From NCBI RefSeq assembly GCF_027533845.1, contig NZ_JAPZVN010000012.1, positions 112,776 to 176,775 on the forward strand: a DNA stretch of 64,000 bases, written 5' to 3'. Source of the stretch: Streptomyces sp. RPT161. GTDB lineage: Bacteria > Actinomycetota > Actinomycetes > Streptomycetales > Streptomycetaceae. Under the pieces are notes generated by a model. The model ran no database searches. It was given only the letters and a program-made list of their open reading frames with translations, and was not told the origin of the DNA. Shown here in pieces: positions 52,109-60,010 of this stretch; the first letter of the stretch is position 1; the number at the start of each line of letters is the position of its first letter. The position numbers and the translations under genes are program-made.

Positions 52109-53238
52109 GATGTGACCCCTTCGACGATCGCGATCGCGTTGAGCCCGCCCATGCCGATCGAGTGGACCTGGGCCAGCGCCACGTCGGCCGCCCTGGCCTC
52201 GCCGTACACCAGGTCCAGGCCCTCGGCCTCCGGCATCAGCTCGTCGAGTCCGGCGGTGGGCGGCACCAGGCCGTGGCGCATCGACTGCGCGGCCACGATC
52301 AGGCTGAGCAGCCCGGAGCCGCCCAGGGTGTGGCCGGTCATCGACTTGATCCCGGTCACCATCGGCTGCCTCGCCACCCGGCCGAAGACCGAGTGCAGCA
52401 CGGCTGCCTCGGCCTGGTCGTTCAGCACGGTCCCGGTGCCGTGCAGCATCACCAGGCCGACCTCGTCAGCGGTGATCCCGGCACGCTGGTGGGCCTGTTG
52501 GACGGCGGCCTCGACACTGGCGGCGTCCGGGGCGGTGGCATGGGCGGCGTCGCAGTTGACGCCGACGCCGCGCAGCCTGGCACGTGCCCGGTCGCGATCC
52601 CCGCCCGGGCGCTCCAGCACCACCGCGACGGCGCCCTCGCCCATCATCATTCCCCTGCGGGAACCGTCGAAGGGCCGGACCTGGTCGGGGACGTTCTGGA
52701 TCCGGTCGAAGGCACCGAAGGTGCTCTCCGTCATCACATCCGTTCCCGCCACGACGACGGTGTCCGCCAGCCCGTGCTCGATGAGGTCCTGTGCCATCCC
52801 GAGCATCGTCAGCGAGGCCGAGCACGCGTTGGCGAAGGTGTGGGTGTCGGTGAACCCGAACTCCGCGCGCAGCCCGGCGTCGAAGTTGAGGTCAGGGAAG
52901 CGCACCGGGTGCCTCCCCCGCCACCACAGCTCAACCGAGCGCTGTTCACGGTGGGTTGTGCCCACCAGCACCGGGCAGGTCGCGGCACGGTCGGCGATCC
53001 CCGCGTCGGTCAGCGCCTGGCGCACGGCGGCGTGCAGGAATCCGCTGGCCCGCATGGGCACGTCGGAGCCCGGCGGCTGGTCGGTGATCGGATACGCGTG
53101 CTTCTGCCGGAAGCCGCTGGTGTCGAACGCCGTCACCTCGGCCAGCCCCAACCGGCCCTGGCACAACCGTTGGTGGATCTCCTCCGGGGTGGACCCGACG
53201 GCGGCGACCGCCCCCATACCGGTGATGTCGAGTGTCAC
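52105..53238 (-). CDS. Beta-ketoacyl synthase (condensing subunit)
   Basis: 377 aa from GTG 53238, with AGGGAGGGG upstream. The catalytic triad is complete: Cys139 in FANACSASL, His266 in LHGTGT and His303 in KSMTGHTLG, with Lys298. LERPGG and the GGLNAIA C-terminal Gly loop also fit. It is somewhat shorter than FabF (about 410 aa). With the Cys-less partner and ACP it forms a minimal type II system, probably elongating an aryl or amino-acid-derived starter with malonyl units. No ketoreductase or dehydratase gene is in the operon. Confidence 0.88.
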   Translation of the reverse strand: MTLDITGMGAVAAVGSTPEEIHQRLCQGRLGLAEVTAFDTSGFRQKHAYPITDQPPGSDVPMRASGFLHAAVRQALTDAGIADRAATCPVLVGTTHREQRSVELWWRGRHPVRFPDLNFDAGLRAEFGFTDTHTFANACSASLTMLGMAQDLIEHGLADTVVVAGTDVMTESTFGAFDRIQNVPDQVRPFDGSRRGMMMGEGAVAVVLERPGGDRDRARARLRGVGVNCDAAHATAPDAASVEAAVQQAHQRAGITADEVGLVMLHGTGTVLNDQAEAAVLHSVFGRVARQPMVTGIKSMTGHTLGGSGLLSLIVAAQSMRHGLVPPTAGLDELMPEAEGLDLVYGEARAADVALAQVHSIGMGGLNAIAIVEGVTS

Positions 53239-53250
53239 CGGCCCCTCCCT

Positions 53251-54393
53251 TCACAAGTAGCGCTTGACATCGGTGAAGGACAGGTCGACCCGCGGCGACG
53301 CGCCCACCGCCAGGTCGGCCAGCGCCTCACCAAGACCGGTGGCGTGCTTGAAACCGTGCGCGTTGTCACCGCCCGCCACGATCACGTTGGGTGCGTGCGG
53401 CAGCGCGCCGACCACGAACTGGCCGTCGGGGGAGAGGGTGAGCATGCACACCGCGACCCGCGACGGTGCTGCCTCAAGCCCCGGCAGGAAGGTAGGCAGG
53501 TACCCGCACAGCTCGTTCCAGTCCGCCGAGTCGACCGAGCGGTCGCTGCTGTCCGGATCAAGGGCGACCGCCGTGCCGCCGAACTGCTCAAGCCCCAGCT
53601 TGATGTCGTAGGGCCCCTCGGAACCGCAGCCCCACAGCACGGTGTTCTCCCCGATCTGCCGCATGAACACCGGGAACTGCTCCAGGGCGTACGGCAGCGC
53701 GCCGGGCAGCGGCCGGAACCACGTCACCGGCATACGCGCCACCCGCAGCGCGGGCACAGGCACCAGGGACGGCAGCCATGATCCGACGGTGACGACCACC
53801 CGCCCCACCCGCAGACTGCGGGTGGGAGTGTGCAGCCACACACCCTCGGGGTCCGGCTCGATTCCGGTGACCCGGGTGTCGGTGAACACCGTGGCGCCCG
53901 CGGCCTCGGCGAGGTCCAGCGCCGCGCGGACCGCCGCCTCCGGGCGGACCAGCTTGGCCGACGGCTCCCACACCCCGATGTCCCCCGGTGCCAGACCGGC
54001 GTGCTGCGGATACCGGCGGACCAGCTCGTCCCGGCCCAGCACGGCCACCTCGATGGCGTGCTGCCGGGCGGCGGCCAGCGTTCCGGCCACCACCTGGCTG
54101 TCCGGGGCGCCGATCAGCAGCCCGCCGCAGTCCAGCAACAGCCGCTGCCCCGACTCGCGTTCCAGCTGCCGCCACAGGTCGAGGGACCGGCGGGCGAGCG
54201 GAACCAGACCGCTGTGTTCCAGGCAGGTGACCCGGAACATCCGGCTGCCGCCGTGCGACGCGCCGAGCGAGTGCCCGCGGCCGTAGCGCTCGATGCCGAG
54301 GACCCGCACCCCGCGCCTGGCCAGCTGCCACAGCGTGGAGGACCCCCAGGCGCCGAGGCCGACGACCGCGACGTCCGCCGCCAGCTCAGACAT
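53251..54393 (-). CDS. MSOX-like FAD-dependent amino acid oxidase
   Basis: 380 aa, ATG 54393. VAVVGLGAWGSSTLWQLARRG binds FAD, GASHGGSRMFRV is the monomeric sarcosine oxidase motif with catalytic Arg and His residues nearby, and Cys316 (CMLTLSPD) is at the position that holds FAD covalently in that family. The family includes NikD, which dehydrogenates piperideine-2-carboxylate to picolinate in nikkomycin-type pathways. In this cluster such a role, aromatising a cyclised lysine derivative, is attractive but inferred; a simple N-methyl amino acid oxidase is the alternative. It overlaps the monooxygenase end by 8 nt. Confidence 0.85.
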   Translation of the reverse strand: MSELAADVAVVGLGAWGSSTLWQLARRGVRVLGIERYGRGHSLGASHGGSRMFRVTCLEHSGLVPLARRSLDLWRQLERESGQRLLLDCGGLLIGAPDSQVVAGTLAAARQHAIEVAVLGRDELVRRYPQHAGLAPGDIGVWEPSAKLVRPEAAVRAALDLAEAAGATVFTDTRVTGIEPDPEGVWLHTPTRSLRVGRVVVTVGSWLPSLVPVPALRVARMPVTWFRPLPGALPYALEQFPVFMRQIGENTVLWGCGSEGPYDIKLGLEQFGGTAVALDPDSSDRSVDSADWNELCGYLPTFLPGLEAAPSRVAVCMLTLSPDGQFVVGALPHAPNVIVAGGDNAHGFKHATGLGEALADLAVGASPRVDLSFTDVKRYL

Positions 54394-55456
54394 CCGCGTT
54401 CCCGAAGTGCGGCGCCACCTGGTCGGCGAACAGCTCCAGCGCGCGCCTGCTGTCCTCGTACGGCATGTAGCCCGGGTTCAGTTGCAGGCTGACGGTGATG
54501 TCGTCACCGAACCAGCCCCTGATGGCGGTCAGTTGCTCGGTGACCTCCGCCGGGGTTCCGGCCAGCACCTTGTGGTCGTTCAGCGACTTGGTGAAGTCAT
54601 AGGTGCGGACCTTGTCGATCAGCTTCTCGTAGCCCTTGTAGTCCGCCGAGGTGGTGGCCGCCCAGGAGGCGATCGCGCCTGTCATCAGGTCGATGTAGTT
54701 GTTCTCGAACCGCTCGCCCCACTCCAGCGCCTGCGCCCGGTCCTCCGACAGGTAGCAGGTGTACTTGACCTGGACCCGCCCGGCGCCCGCCGGCCGTCCC
54801 GCCGCGGCCCAGGACCGGCGGTAGGAGTCCAGCATCTCCAGCATGACCTCGTGGCTGACGATCGATGGCACGATCTGCAGGTGGTATCCGTCGGTCCCGG
54901 CCTGGGCGCAGGACTCCGGGCTGGACGCGGAGGCCACGAAGATCGGCGGGTGCGGGTTCTGCACCGGGCGCGGCAGCAGGGTGATCGGGCCGAAGCGGTA
55001 GAACTCCCCTTCCCAGGTGACGTTCTCCTCCGACCACAGCCGACGGCAGGCCTCCACGCCCTCGGTGAACCGCCTGCGGCTCTCGTCCATCGGAATGCCG
55101 AACCAGTCGAACTCGTCGGGCAGGAAGCCGCGGCCGAAGCCGACGTCGAGCCGCCCGCCGCACAGGTTGTCCAGCATCGCCAGCTTGCCCGCGAGCTTCA
55201 GCGGGTGCGTGAACGCCGGGATCACCGCACCGGTGGTGATGCGGATCCGCTCGGTCCGCGCGGCGATGGCGGTCAGCAGCGTCACCGGGTCGGGGCTGTA
55301 GCCGCCGTACGGGGAGCCGTAGTGCTCCACGGTCTGCACGTGCTCGAAGCCGTGCCGCTCGGCGAGCACCGACAGGTCCAGTACCTCCCGGTAGTACTCG
55401 GCCGCGGTCTTGCGCTCCGGAGCGAAGACCGGAAAGAAGTTGAGCCCGAATTCCAC
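54386..55456 (-). CDS. Luciferase-like flavin-dependent monooxygenase
   Basis: 356 aa from GTG 55456, with AAAGGGAAA upstream. MEFGLNFFPVFAP starts a TIM barrel of the bacterial luciferase family; RIRITTGAVIPAFTHPLKLAGK and LCGGRLDVGFGRGFLPDEF are its signature segments. It needs reduced FMN, likely from the flavin reductase at the end of the operon, making a two-component system. In hydroxypicolinate pathways a two-component monooxygenase adds the 3-hydroxyl; that is the suggested role here. Confidence 0.87.
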   Translation of the reverse strand: MEFGLNFFPVFAPERKTAAEYYREVLDLSVLAERHGFEHVQTVEHYGSPYGGYSPDPVTLLTAIAARTERIRITTGAVIPAFTHPLKLAGKLAMLDNLCGGRLDVGFGRGFLPDEFDWFGIPMDESRRRFTEGVEACRRLWSEENVTWEGEFYRFGPITLLPRPVQNPHPPIFVASASSPESCAQAGTDGYHLQIVPSIVSHEVMLEMLDSYRRSWAAAGRPAGAGRVQVKYTCYLSEDRAQALEWGERFENNYIDLMTGAIASWAATTSADYKGYEKLIDKVRTYDFTKSLNDHKVLAGTPAEVTEQLTAIRGWFGDDITVSLQLNPGYMPYEDSRRALELFADQVAPHFGNADV

Positions 55457-55508
55457 GATTTCCCTTTCTCATGGACCTGCGGTGGCGTCACGTTGGTCGC
55501 GGGCGCGA

Positions 55509-55715
55509 CTACGCGGGGTCGTTCGGCGGTTGCCCGACCGGTTTTCCGGCGATTCCCCACCGGTGTTCCGGAGTTGGCTCCAGCGTGATCCACACATGCT
55601 CGCGGACCTCTGCGCCGAAGGTCTCCACCACCGCGTCGGTGAGGTTGGCGATCAGCTTCTGCTCGGATTCCGGATTGAGGCGCTTCTCAAGAATGCGCAC
55701 GGAGATGAACGGCAT
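55509..55715 (-). CDS. 4-oxalocrotonate tautomerase-like protein
   Basis: 68 aa from ATG 55715, so that after Met removal Pro1 is the catalytic base (MPFISVRILEKRL). Arg in NPESEQK-to-VREHVWITLE region and the small beta-alpha-beta layout fit the family. The C-terminal ~12 residues extend beyond 62-residue homologues. In the cluster it could tautomerise an enamine/imine such as a piperideine carboxylate. It follows the DegT gene by about 190 nt, with a repeat array between. Confidence 0.83.
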   Translation of the reverse strand: MPFISVRILEKRLNPESEQKLIANLTDAVVETFGAEVREHVWITLEPTPEHRWGIAGKPVGQPPNDPA

Positions 55716-55849
55716 CGGTTTCCCATCGAAGGGGAGGGGCGGGATGGCGGCCCGGCTAATCACCGCTGGAATGCGGGCGGTTGGTGGCCGCGGTCCGCTG
55801 CGGTTGAAATGCTGCCCGGCCGAGCGGGCGGCCCGGAAGGTGTTTTGCC

Positions 55850-55907
55850 GGTTAGCTTGGTCAGGTTGGTCCGGTCAGCTTGGTCAGCGCCGGTCAGCCC
55901 GGTCACG
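55850..55907. repeat. GGTCAGC repeat array 1
   Basis: GGTTAGC (55850), GGTCAGG (55859), GGTCAGC (55873, 55882, 55892) and GGTCACG (55901) are spaced 9-14 nt apart, about one helical turn. It overlaps the DegT stop and lies 135-190 nt upstream of the tautomerase start. Similar array at 57316-57360. Confidence 0.65.
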
Positions 55908-57147
55908 CCACGCTGAACCGGGGCGACGGGGAGCCGTTCAGCTCGGCCAGTGAGTGGTCCAACGCGTCGGCCAGGTAGTCCACCTGGGAGCCGGTCAGCC
56001 CAGGGTGGCAGGGCAGGTTCAGGTGCTGCTCGAACCAGAGTCGTTCGGCCACCGGGCACTCACCGGGACCGTGCCCCTGGTGCCGCCATTCGGGCAGCAG
56101 GTGCTGCGGAAAGTAGCGCAGCTCGATCTGCACCCCGCGCCTGTCCAGCGACAGCAGCAACTGGTCGCGCAGCTCCTGGGTCTGCGCGAAGCAGGTGTAC
56201 AGGTGGTACGAGTGCTCGCTGTGCGCGGGGGCGGACTGCGGGGTCACGAACGAGTAGCGGCCGAGCACCTCGTCGATCCGCGCGGCGATCGACCGGCGCG
56301 CCCGCTCCACCTCCTCAAGCCGGTCGAGCTGCACCAGTCCGACGGCGGCGGCCGCCTCGGACATGGTGGCGTTGGTGCCGGCGCGGCGCAGCCGGCGCAC
56401 CCTGTCGGTGTAGACGGAGGCGGAGTACTTCATCCAGGGCAGCACCACCGGCTCGTCCACCCCGGTCCAGTACTGCTGGTCGATCTCCGCGTCCACCTCG
56501 TTGGAGCGCAGCCGGTCAAGGCGCTCCGCCCAGTCGTCGCGGTCGAAGGTGATCATCCCGCCCTCGCCGAGGGTGGTGATGTTCTTGGCGTTCTGGAAGC
56601 TGAACGTCGCGATGTCGGCCAGCGAACCGGGCCTGCGGCCACGGTACTTGGCGCCCTGCGCGTGCGCGCAGTCCTCCAGCACGGTGATGCCGTGCCGCCG
56701 GGCGACGGACATGATCTGGTCCATCTCGGCCGGGCAGCCGCCGTAGTGCACCAGCAGCACCGCCCTGGTGCGGGCGGTGATCAGCGATTCCAGCACCGCC
56801 GGATCCAGGTTGAGCGTGCCCGGCTCGATGTCGCAGAACCGCACCCGCACCCCGTAGTCCAACAGCGGCTGCACGGTGGCCTGGTAGGTCTGCGGGGTGG
56901 CGATCACCTCGTCGCCCGCCTGGAGGTCCAGCATTTCGATCGCCAATTCCAGTGCGACGGTTCCACTGGTGACCGAGATGGCGTGCCGACTGCCCACCAG
57001 ATCGGCGAAGGCGCGCTCGAAACGGTCCCGCCATGTTCCCATCGACAACGGCTGCCCGCCCTCGACGAGTTCAGTCAGTACGGATATCTCCGGGGCGGCC
57101 AGCACACTGCCCCGCTTGCCCCAGGGCACCACGTAGTTCTTGTTCAT
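55903..57147 (-). CDS. DegT/DnrJ/EryC1-family PLP aminotransferase
   Basis: 414 aa from ATG 57147, chosen for GAGGGAT upstream; an upstream GTG at 57168 is possible. SVTSGTVALELAI binds PLP phosphate, Asp159 (LEDCAHAQGAKY) contacts the pyridine nitrogen, and Lys188 (FSFQNAKNITTLGEGG) forms the Schiff base. Sugar aminotransferases of this family act on nucleotide sugars, but no sugar genes occur here. L-lysine 2-aminotransferases (NikC/VisA type) belong to the same fold and initiate picolinate formation, which suits the rest of this operon. It is the first gene of the operon. Substrate is inferred. Confidence 0.87.
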   Translation of the reverse strand: MNKNYVVPWGKRGSVLAAPEISVLTELVEGGQPLSMGTWRDRFERAFADLVGSRHAISVTSGTVALELAIEMLDLQAGDEVIATPQTYQATVQPLLDYGVRVRFCDIEPGTLNLDPAVLESLITARTRAVLLVHYGGCPAEMDQIMSVARRHGITVLEDCAHAQGAKYRGRRPGSLADIATFSFQNAKNITTLGEGGMITFDRDDWAERLDRLRSNEVDAEIDQQYWTGVDEPVVLPWMKYSASVYTDRVRRLRRAGTNATMSEAAAAVGLVQLDRLEEVERARRSIAARIDEVLGRYSFVTPQSAPAHSEHSYHLYTCFAQTQELRDQLLLSLDRRGVQIELRYFPQHLLPEWRHQGHGPGECPVAERLWFEQHLNLPCHPGLTGSQVDYLADALDHSLAELNGSPSPRFSVA

Positions 57148-57315
57148 TTTCTGATCCCTCTGATTCACGCCCGCCCGGCAGAAAAGGGCCGGTGCCGGAA
57201 ATCGGCAGGGGCGGGCTCACGGCGATTCCGGTCGCACGGCGACCCGGAGGAGTGCAGACACGGTGGTGAACCGGTGTGCGCTCCATGGAACGCGGCGGAA
57301 CGTCGGGAACTGAAG

Positions 57316-57360
57316 AGTCAGCGGGGGTCAGCACGGTCAGCTTGGTCAGCCGAGGTCAGC
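57316..57360. repeat. GGTCAGC repeat array 2
   Basis: AGTCAGC (57316) and GGTCAGC at 57326, 57335, 57344 and 57354 give five units at 9-10-nt spacing. It overlaps the LysR stop and lies about 170-215 nt upstream of the DegT start on the minus strand. The same unit occurs in 55850-55907. Confidence 0.75.
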
Positions 57361-58264
57361 GCGCGGTACGCATTCGACGTATGTGTTCGGCGAACCGGCG
57401 GGCTCCCGGGCTGGCCGCGTGCCCCTTGGGAAGCACCAGGTCAACACGGCGTTCCAGGTGCACCCCGGTGACCGGGATCAGCCGTAGTCCGCCGTCCGCG
57501 GAACCGGGACCGACGCCGGGGTCAACTCCCTTGGGCACGAAGGCGATTCCGAGGCCCGCGGACACCAGGTCGAGGACCATGGCCCACTCGGTGACCTCAC
57601 AGGTGATCCGGCGGGTGAGCCCGGCGGCGGTGAACGCGGCGTCCACCTGGACCCGGTTGGCCCACTCCGGGCGGGTCTCCACGAACCGTTCGCCGTCCAG
57701 CATGTCCAGGGTGAGCGACTCGGCGTCGGCGAGCGGATGGTCGGACCGGCAGGCCAGCAGCAGCGGTTCGGCGGCCAGTGGGATGACCCGCAGGTCGGCG
57801 GTGCGGCCGGGCACCGCGGACACCAGGGCGCAGTCGAGTTCGCCCTCGGCGACCATCTGGAGCATGGGCAACGCCGCCAGTTGCTGGAGGGTGATGTCCA
57901 ACCCCGGGTGCGCGCGGGCGAATTCGGCCAGCCAGCGGGCCAGCGGCACCAGATGCTGACTGGTCTGCAACGCGCCGATACGCAGCTGACCGGTCAGCAC
58001 GCCCTTGACGTCGTGCACCACCTGGCGGGCCGCCTCTGCGGCCTCCAGCGCGTGCCGGGCGGCGGGCAGCAGCGCCTCGCCCTCCGCGGTGAGCCGTACC
58101 GGACGGGTGCCGCGGACGAACAGCACCGTGCCCAGGGCCTTCTCCAACGCGCGTACGGAGGAGGAGAGTCCGGACTGGACGATGAGTTCGCGGGCGGCGG
58201 CCCGGGTGAAGTTGCGTTCTTCCGCGAGGGCCACGAAGTGGCGCAGATGCCGGAGCTCCATCAC
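57356..58264 (-). CDS. LysR-family regulator
   Basis: About 302 aa from GTG 58264 (or ATG 58261). MELRHLRHFVALAEERNFTR, then SGLSSSVRALEKALGTVLF, is the LysR winged helix. The effector domain starts near residue 90 (LRIGALQTSQHLVPLA). It lies divergent from the MFS exporter with a dyad at 58271-58285 between them, and upstream of the biosynthetic operon on the same strand. It likely controls the exporter and perhaps the operon in response to the product or a precursor. Confidence 0.9.
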   Translation of the reverse strand: MMELRHLRHFVALAEERNFTRAAARELIVQSGLSSSVRALEKALGTVLFVRGTRPVRLTAEGEALLPAARHALEAAEAARQVVHDVKGVLTGQLRIGALQTSQHLVPLARWLAEFARAHPGLDITLQQLAALPMLQMVAEGELDCALVSAVPGRTADLRVIPLAAEPLLLACRSDHPLADAESLTLDMLDGERFVETRPEWANRVQVDAAFTAAGLTRRITCEVTEWAMVLDLVSAGLGIAFVPKGVDPGVGPGSADGGLRLIPVTGVHLERRVDLVLPKGHAASPGARRFAEHIRRMRTAR

Positions 58265-58270
58265 GCCATT

Positions 58271-58285
58271 ATCTCTGGCAGAGAT
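58271..58285. promoter_or_regulatory. LysR-type binding dyad
   Basis: ATCTCT-GGC-AGAGAT is a perfect 6-bp inverted repeat and contains T-N11-A (58272 to 58284), the LysR box consensus. It is 6 nt from the LysR start and about 118 nt from the MFS start. Confidence 0.65.
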
Positions 58286-58403
58286 GGAAAATATGCGATC
58301 CCCATCCCCCTGAGTTGAAACAGGTAGTGGGAACCGGCCTGTTGACTCGTATGTACGGCCCGAACAGCACGACGGCCGTCACGGAGAACGGGAGACGACA
58401 GAA

Positions 58404-59783
58404 GTGACCACGACCGAACCAGTGGCCTACCAGTACGAGCCAGCCACCGAGGACCGCGGTGCTCCGGCCATGAAGCCTCCGCGAGCCTCCCGGGCTTCGC
58501 ACGGCACCGGGTTCTGGTTCGTGGCGATGGCGTTCATGGTGCTGATGGCCTTCGGCACCCTGCCGACTCCGCTGTGGCCGCTGTACCAGGCGCGCGACCA
58601 CTTCGGTCCGACCGTCGTCACGGTGGCGTTCGCGGTGATGGTGGTCGGTGCGGCGGCGAGCTTCCTGACCCTGGGGCATCTGTCGGATCGTTTCGGCAGA
58701 CGCCGCATCGTGGTGCCCGCCCTGCTGGTGGCCACCCTCGCGTCGGTGATCCTGCTCGCCTGGCCCGCGCTGCCCGGCCTGATCGTCGGCCGCACGCTGA
58801 CCGGTGTGGCGGTGGGCCTGATGGCCTCCACCGCCACCACATATCTGGCCGACCTGTACCACGAGGCCCATCCGGACCGCGAGGGTTCACCGGTGCCCGG
58901 CCTGGTGGCCGCCGCCGCGAACCTCGGCGGCCTGGCGCTCGGACCGCTGATAGCCGGGCTGCTGGCGGAGTGGGCCCCGGCACCGCTGATCACCCCGTAC
59001 GCGCTGTGGGCGGTCGCCATGCTGGTCTTCCTGGTCCTGGTGCTGAGCACCCCGGAGACCGTCGACCTGGAACTGCCCGCACAGCAGCAGCCGGTCCGCT
59101 TCGCGCTACGGCCCGGTGCCGGTCCGGCGTTCACCGCCGCCTCCGTGGTGGGGTTCTTCGCCTTCGCGGCGCTGGGCCTGTTCTCCTCGCTCGGCGCGAT
59201 CATCATCCGCGGCCAGCTGCACATCACCTCGCACGCCATCGCGGGCGTCGCGCCGTTCACCATGTTCGCCGCCTCCGCGATCGCCCAACTCGCGCTGGGC
59301 ACACTGCCGTTGGTCCGGCTGATGAAGATCGGCGTGGTGCTCTTCCCGGGCGGTATGGCACTGACCGCGGTCTCCCTCTACCACCCGACGCTGACGCTGT
59401 TCCTGGTGGCGGCCGGGATCGCGGGCGCGGGCGCGGGGCTGCTGTTCAAGGGCGCGGTCAGCCAGGTCGCCATGGCCGCCGCCCCCACGTCCCGCGCCGG
59501 TGTGCTGGCGATGTTCTTCGTCATCTCCTACATCGGCATGGGCGCGCCCTCGATCGCGTTCAGCATGGTCATCCAGCACGTCAGGTTGCAGCCCGCGATG
59601 ATCGGCTTCTCCATCATGCTGTCGGTCGGCGCCATGGCGGCCGCCGCGGCCACCAGCCGCAGCGCCACCCGTCGCCGGGTGCGCGGCCGGCACCGCAGGC
59701 AGCGCGGCGCCAGCGGCCAGCACCGGGCCACCCGCCGCCGCGGCGCCACCGCCCACGCGGGCGGTGCGCACCGCCCGTCCTGA
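58404..59783 (+). CDS. Major facilitator superfamily exporter
   Basis: 459 aa from GTG 58404, with GGGAGA upstream. Twelve hydrophobic helices occupy residues ~35-415. GHLSDRFGRRRIVVPALL is the MFS loop 2-3 motif. The C-terminal ~45 residues are Arg/His rich and cytoplasmic. It is a drug/proton antiporter-like efflux protein. Divergent from LysR and at the cluster's edge, it is probably the exporter or self-resistance determinant of the product. Confidence 0.88.
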   Translation: MTTTEPVAYQYEPATEDRGAPAMKPPRASRASHGTGFWFVAMAFMVLMAFGTLPTPLWPLYQARDHFGPTVVTVAFAVMVVGAAASFLTLGHLSDRFGRRRIVVPALLVATLASVILLAWPALPGLIVGRTLTGVAVGLMASTATTYLADLYHEAHPDREGSPVPGLVAAAANLGGLALGPLIAGLLAEWAPAPLITPYALWAVAMLVFLVLVLSTPETVDLELPAQQQPVRFALRPGAGPAFTAASVVGFFAFAALGLFSSLGAIIIRGQLHITSHAIAGVAPFTMFAASAIAQLALGTLPLVRLMKIGVVLFPGGMALTAVSLYHPTLTLFLVAAGIAGAGAGLLFKGAVSQVAMAAAPTSRAGVLAMFFVISYIGMGAPSIAFSMVIQHVRLQPAMIGFSIMLSVGAMAAAAATSRSATRRRVRGRHRRQRGASGQHRATRRRGATAHAGGAHRPS

Positions 59784-59787
59784 CGGC

Positions 59788-59807
59788 GCGGGGCACCCTC
59801 GCCCCGC
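59788..59807 (+). terminator. Terminator after the MFS gene
   Basis: GCGGGGC (59788-59794) and GCCCCGC (59801-59807) pair around a 6-nt loop, 4 nt after the stop codon. Confidence 0.6.
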
Positions 59808-60010
59808 TCGGTACCACGCGTGCGCAGGCACGTACCTCGGGAGGAGGGGGCGCCCCTTCGTTCACGGGCGCGACGCACTTGGCGGGTGGCGTGGGGAAGC
59901 GGGCTACGGCGCAAAGGACGATGCCCGGGTGGGCTTCAGGCATCACCATGACGCCCTTCGGCGCGTTGGGGGCACCCGGCTGTGCCATTTTCTGCACGAG
60001 ACCGCGGTGT

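Noticed and set aside
55850..57360. CRISPR or replication origin iterons at the GGTCAGC arrays
   Set aside because: Units are only 7 nt with 2-3-nt gaps, no replication gene is near, and DnaA boxes are absent.
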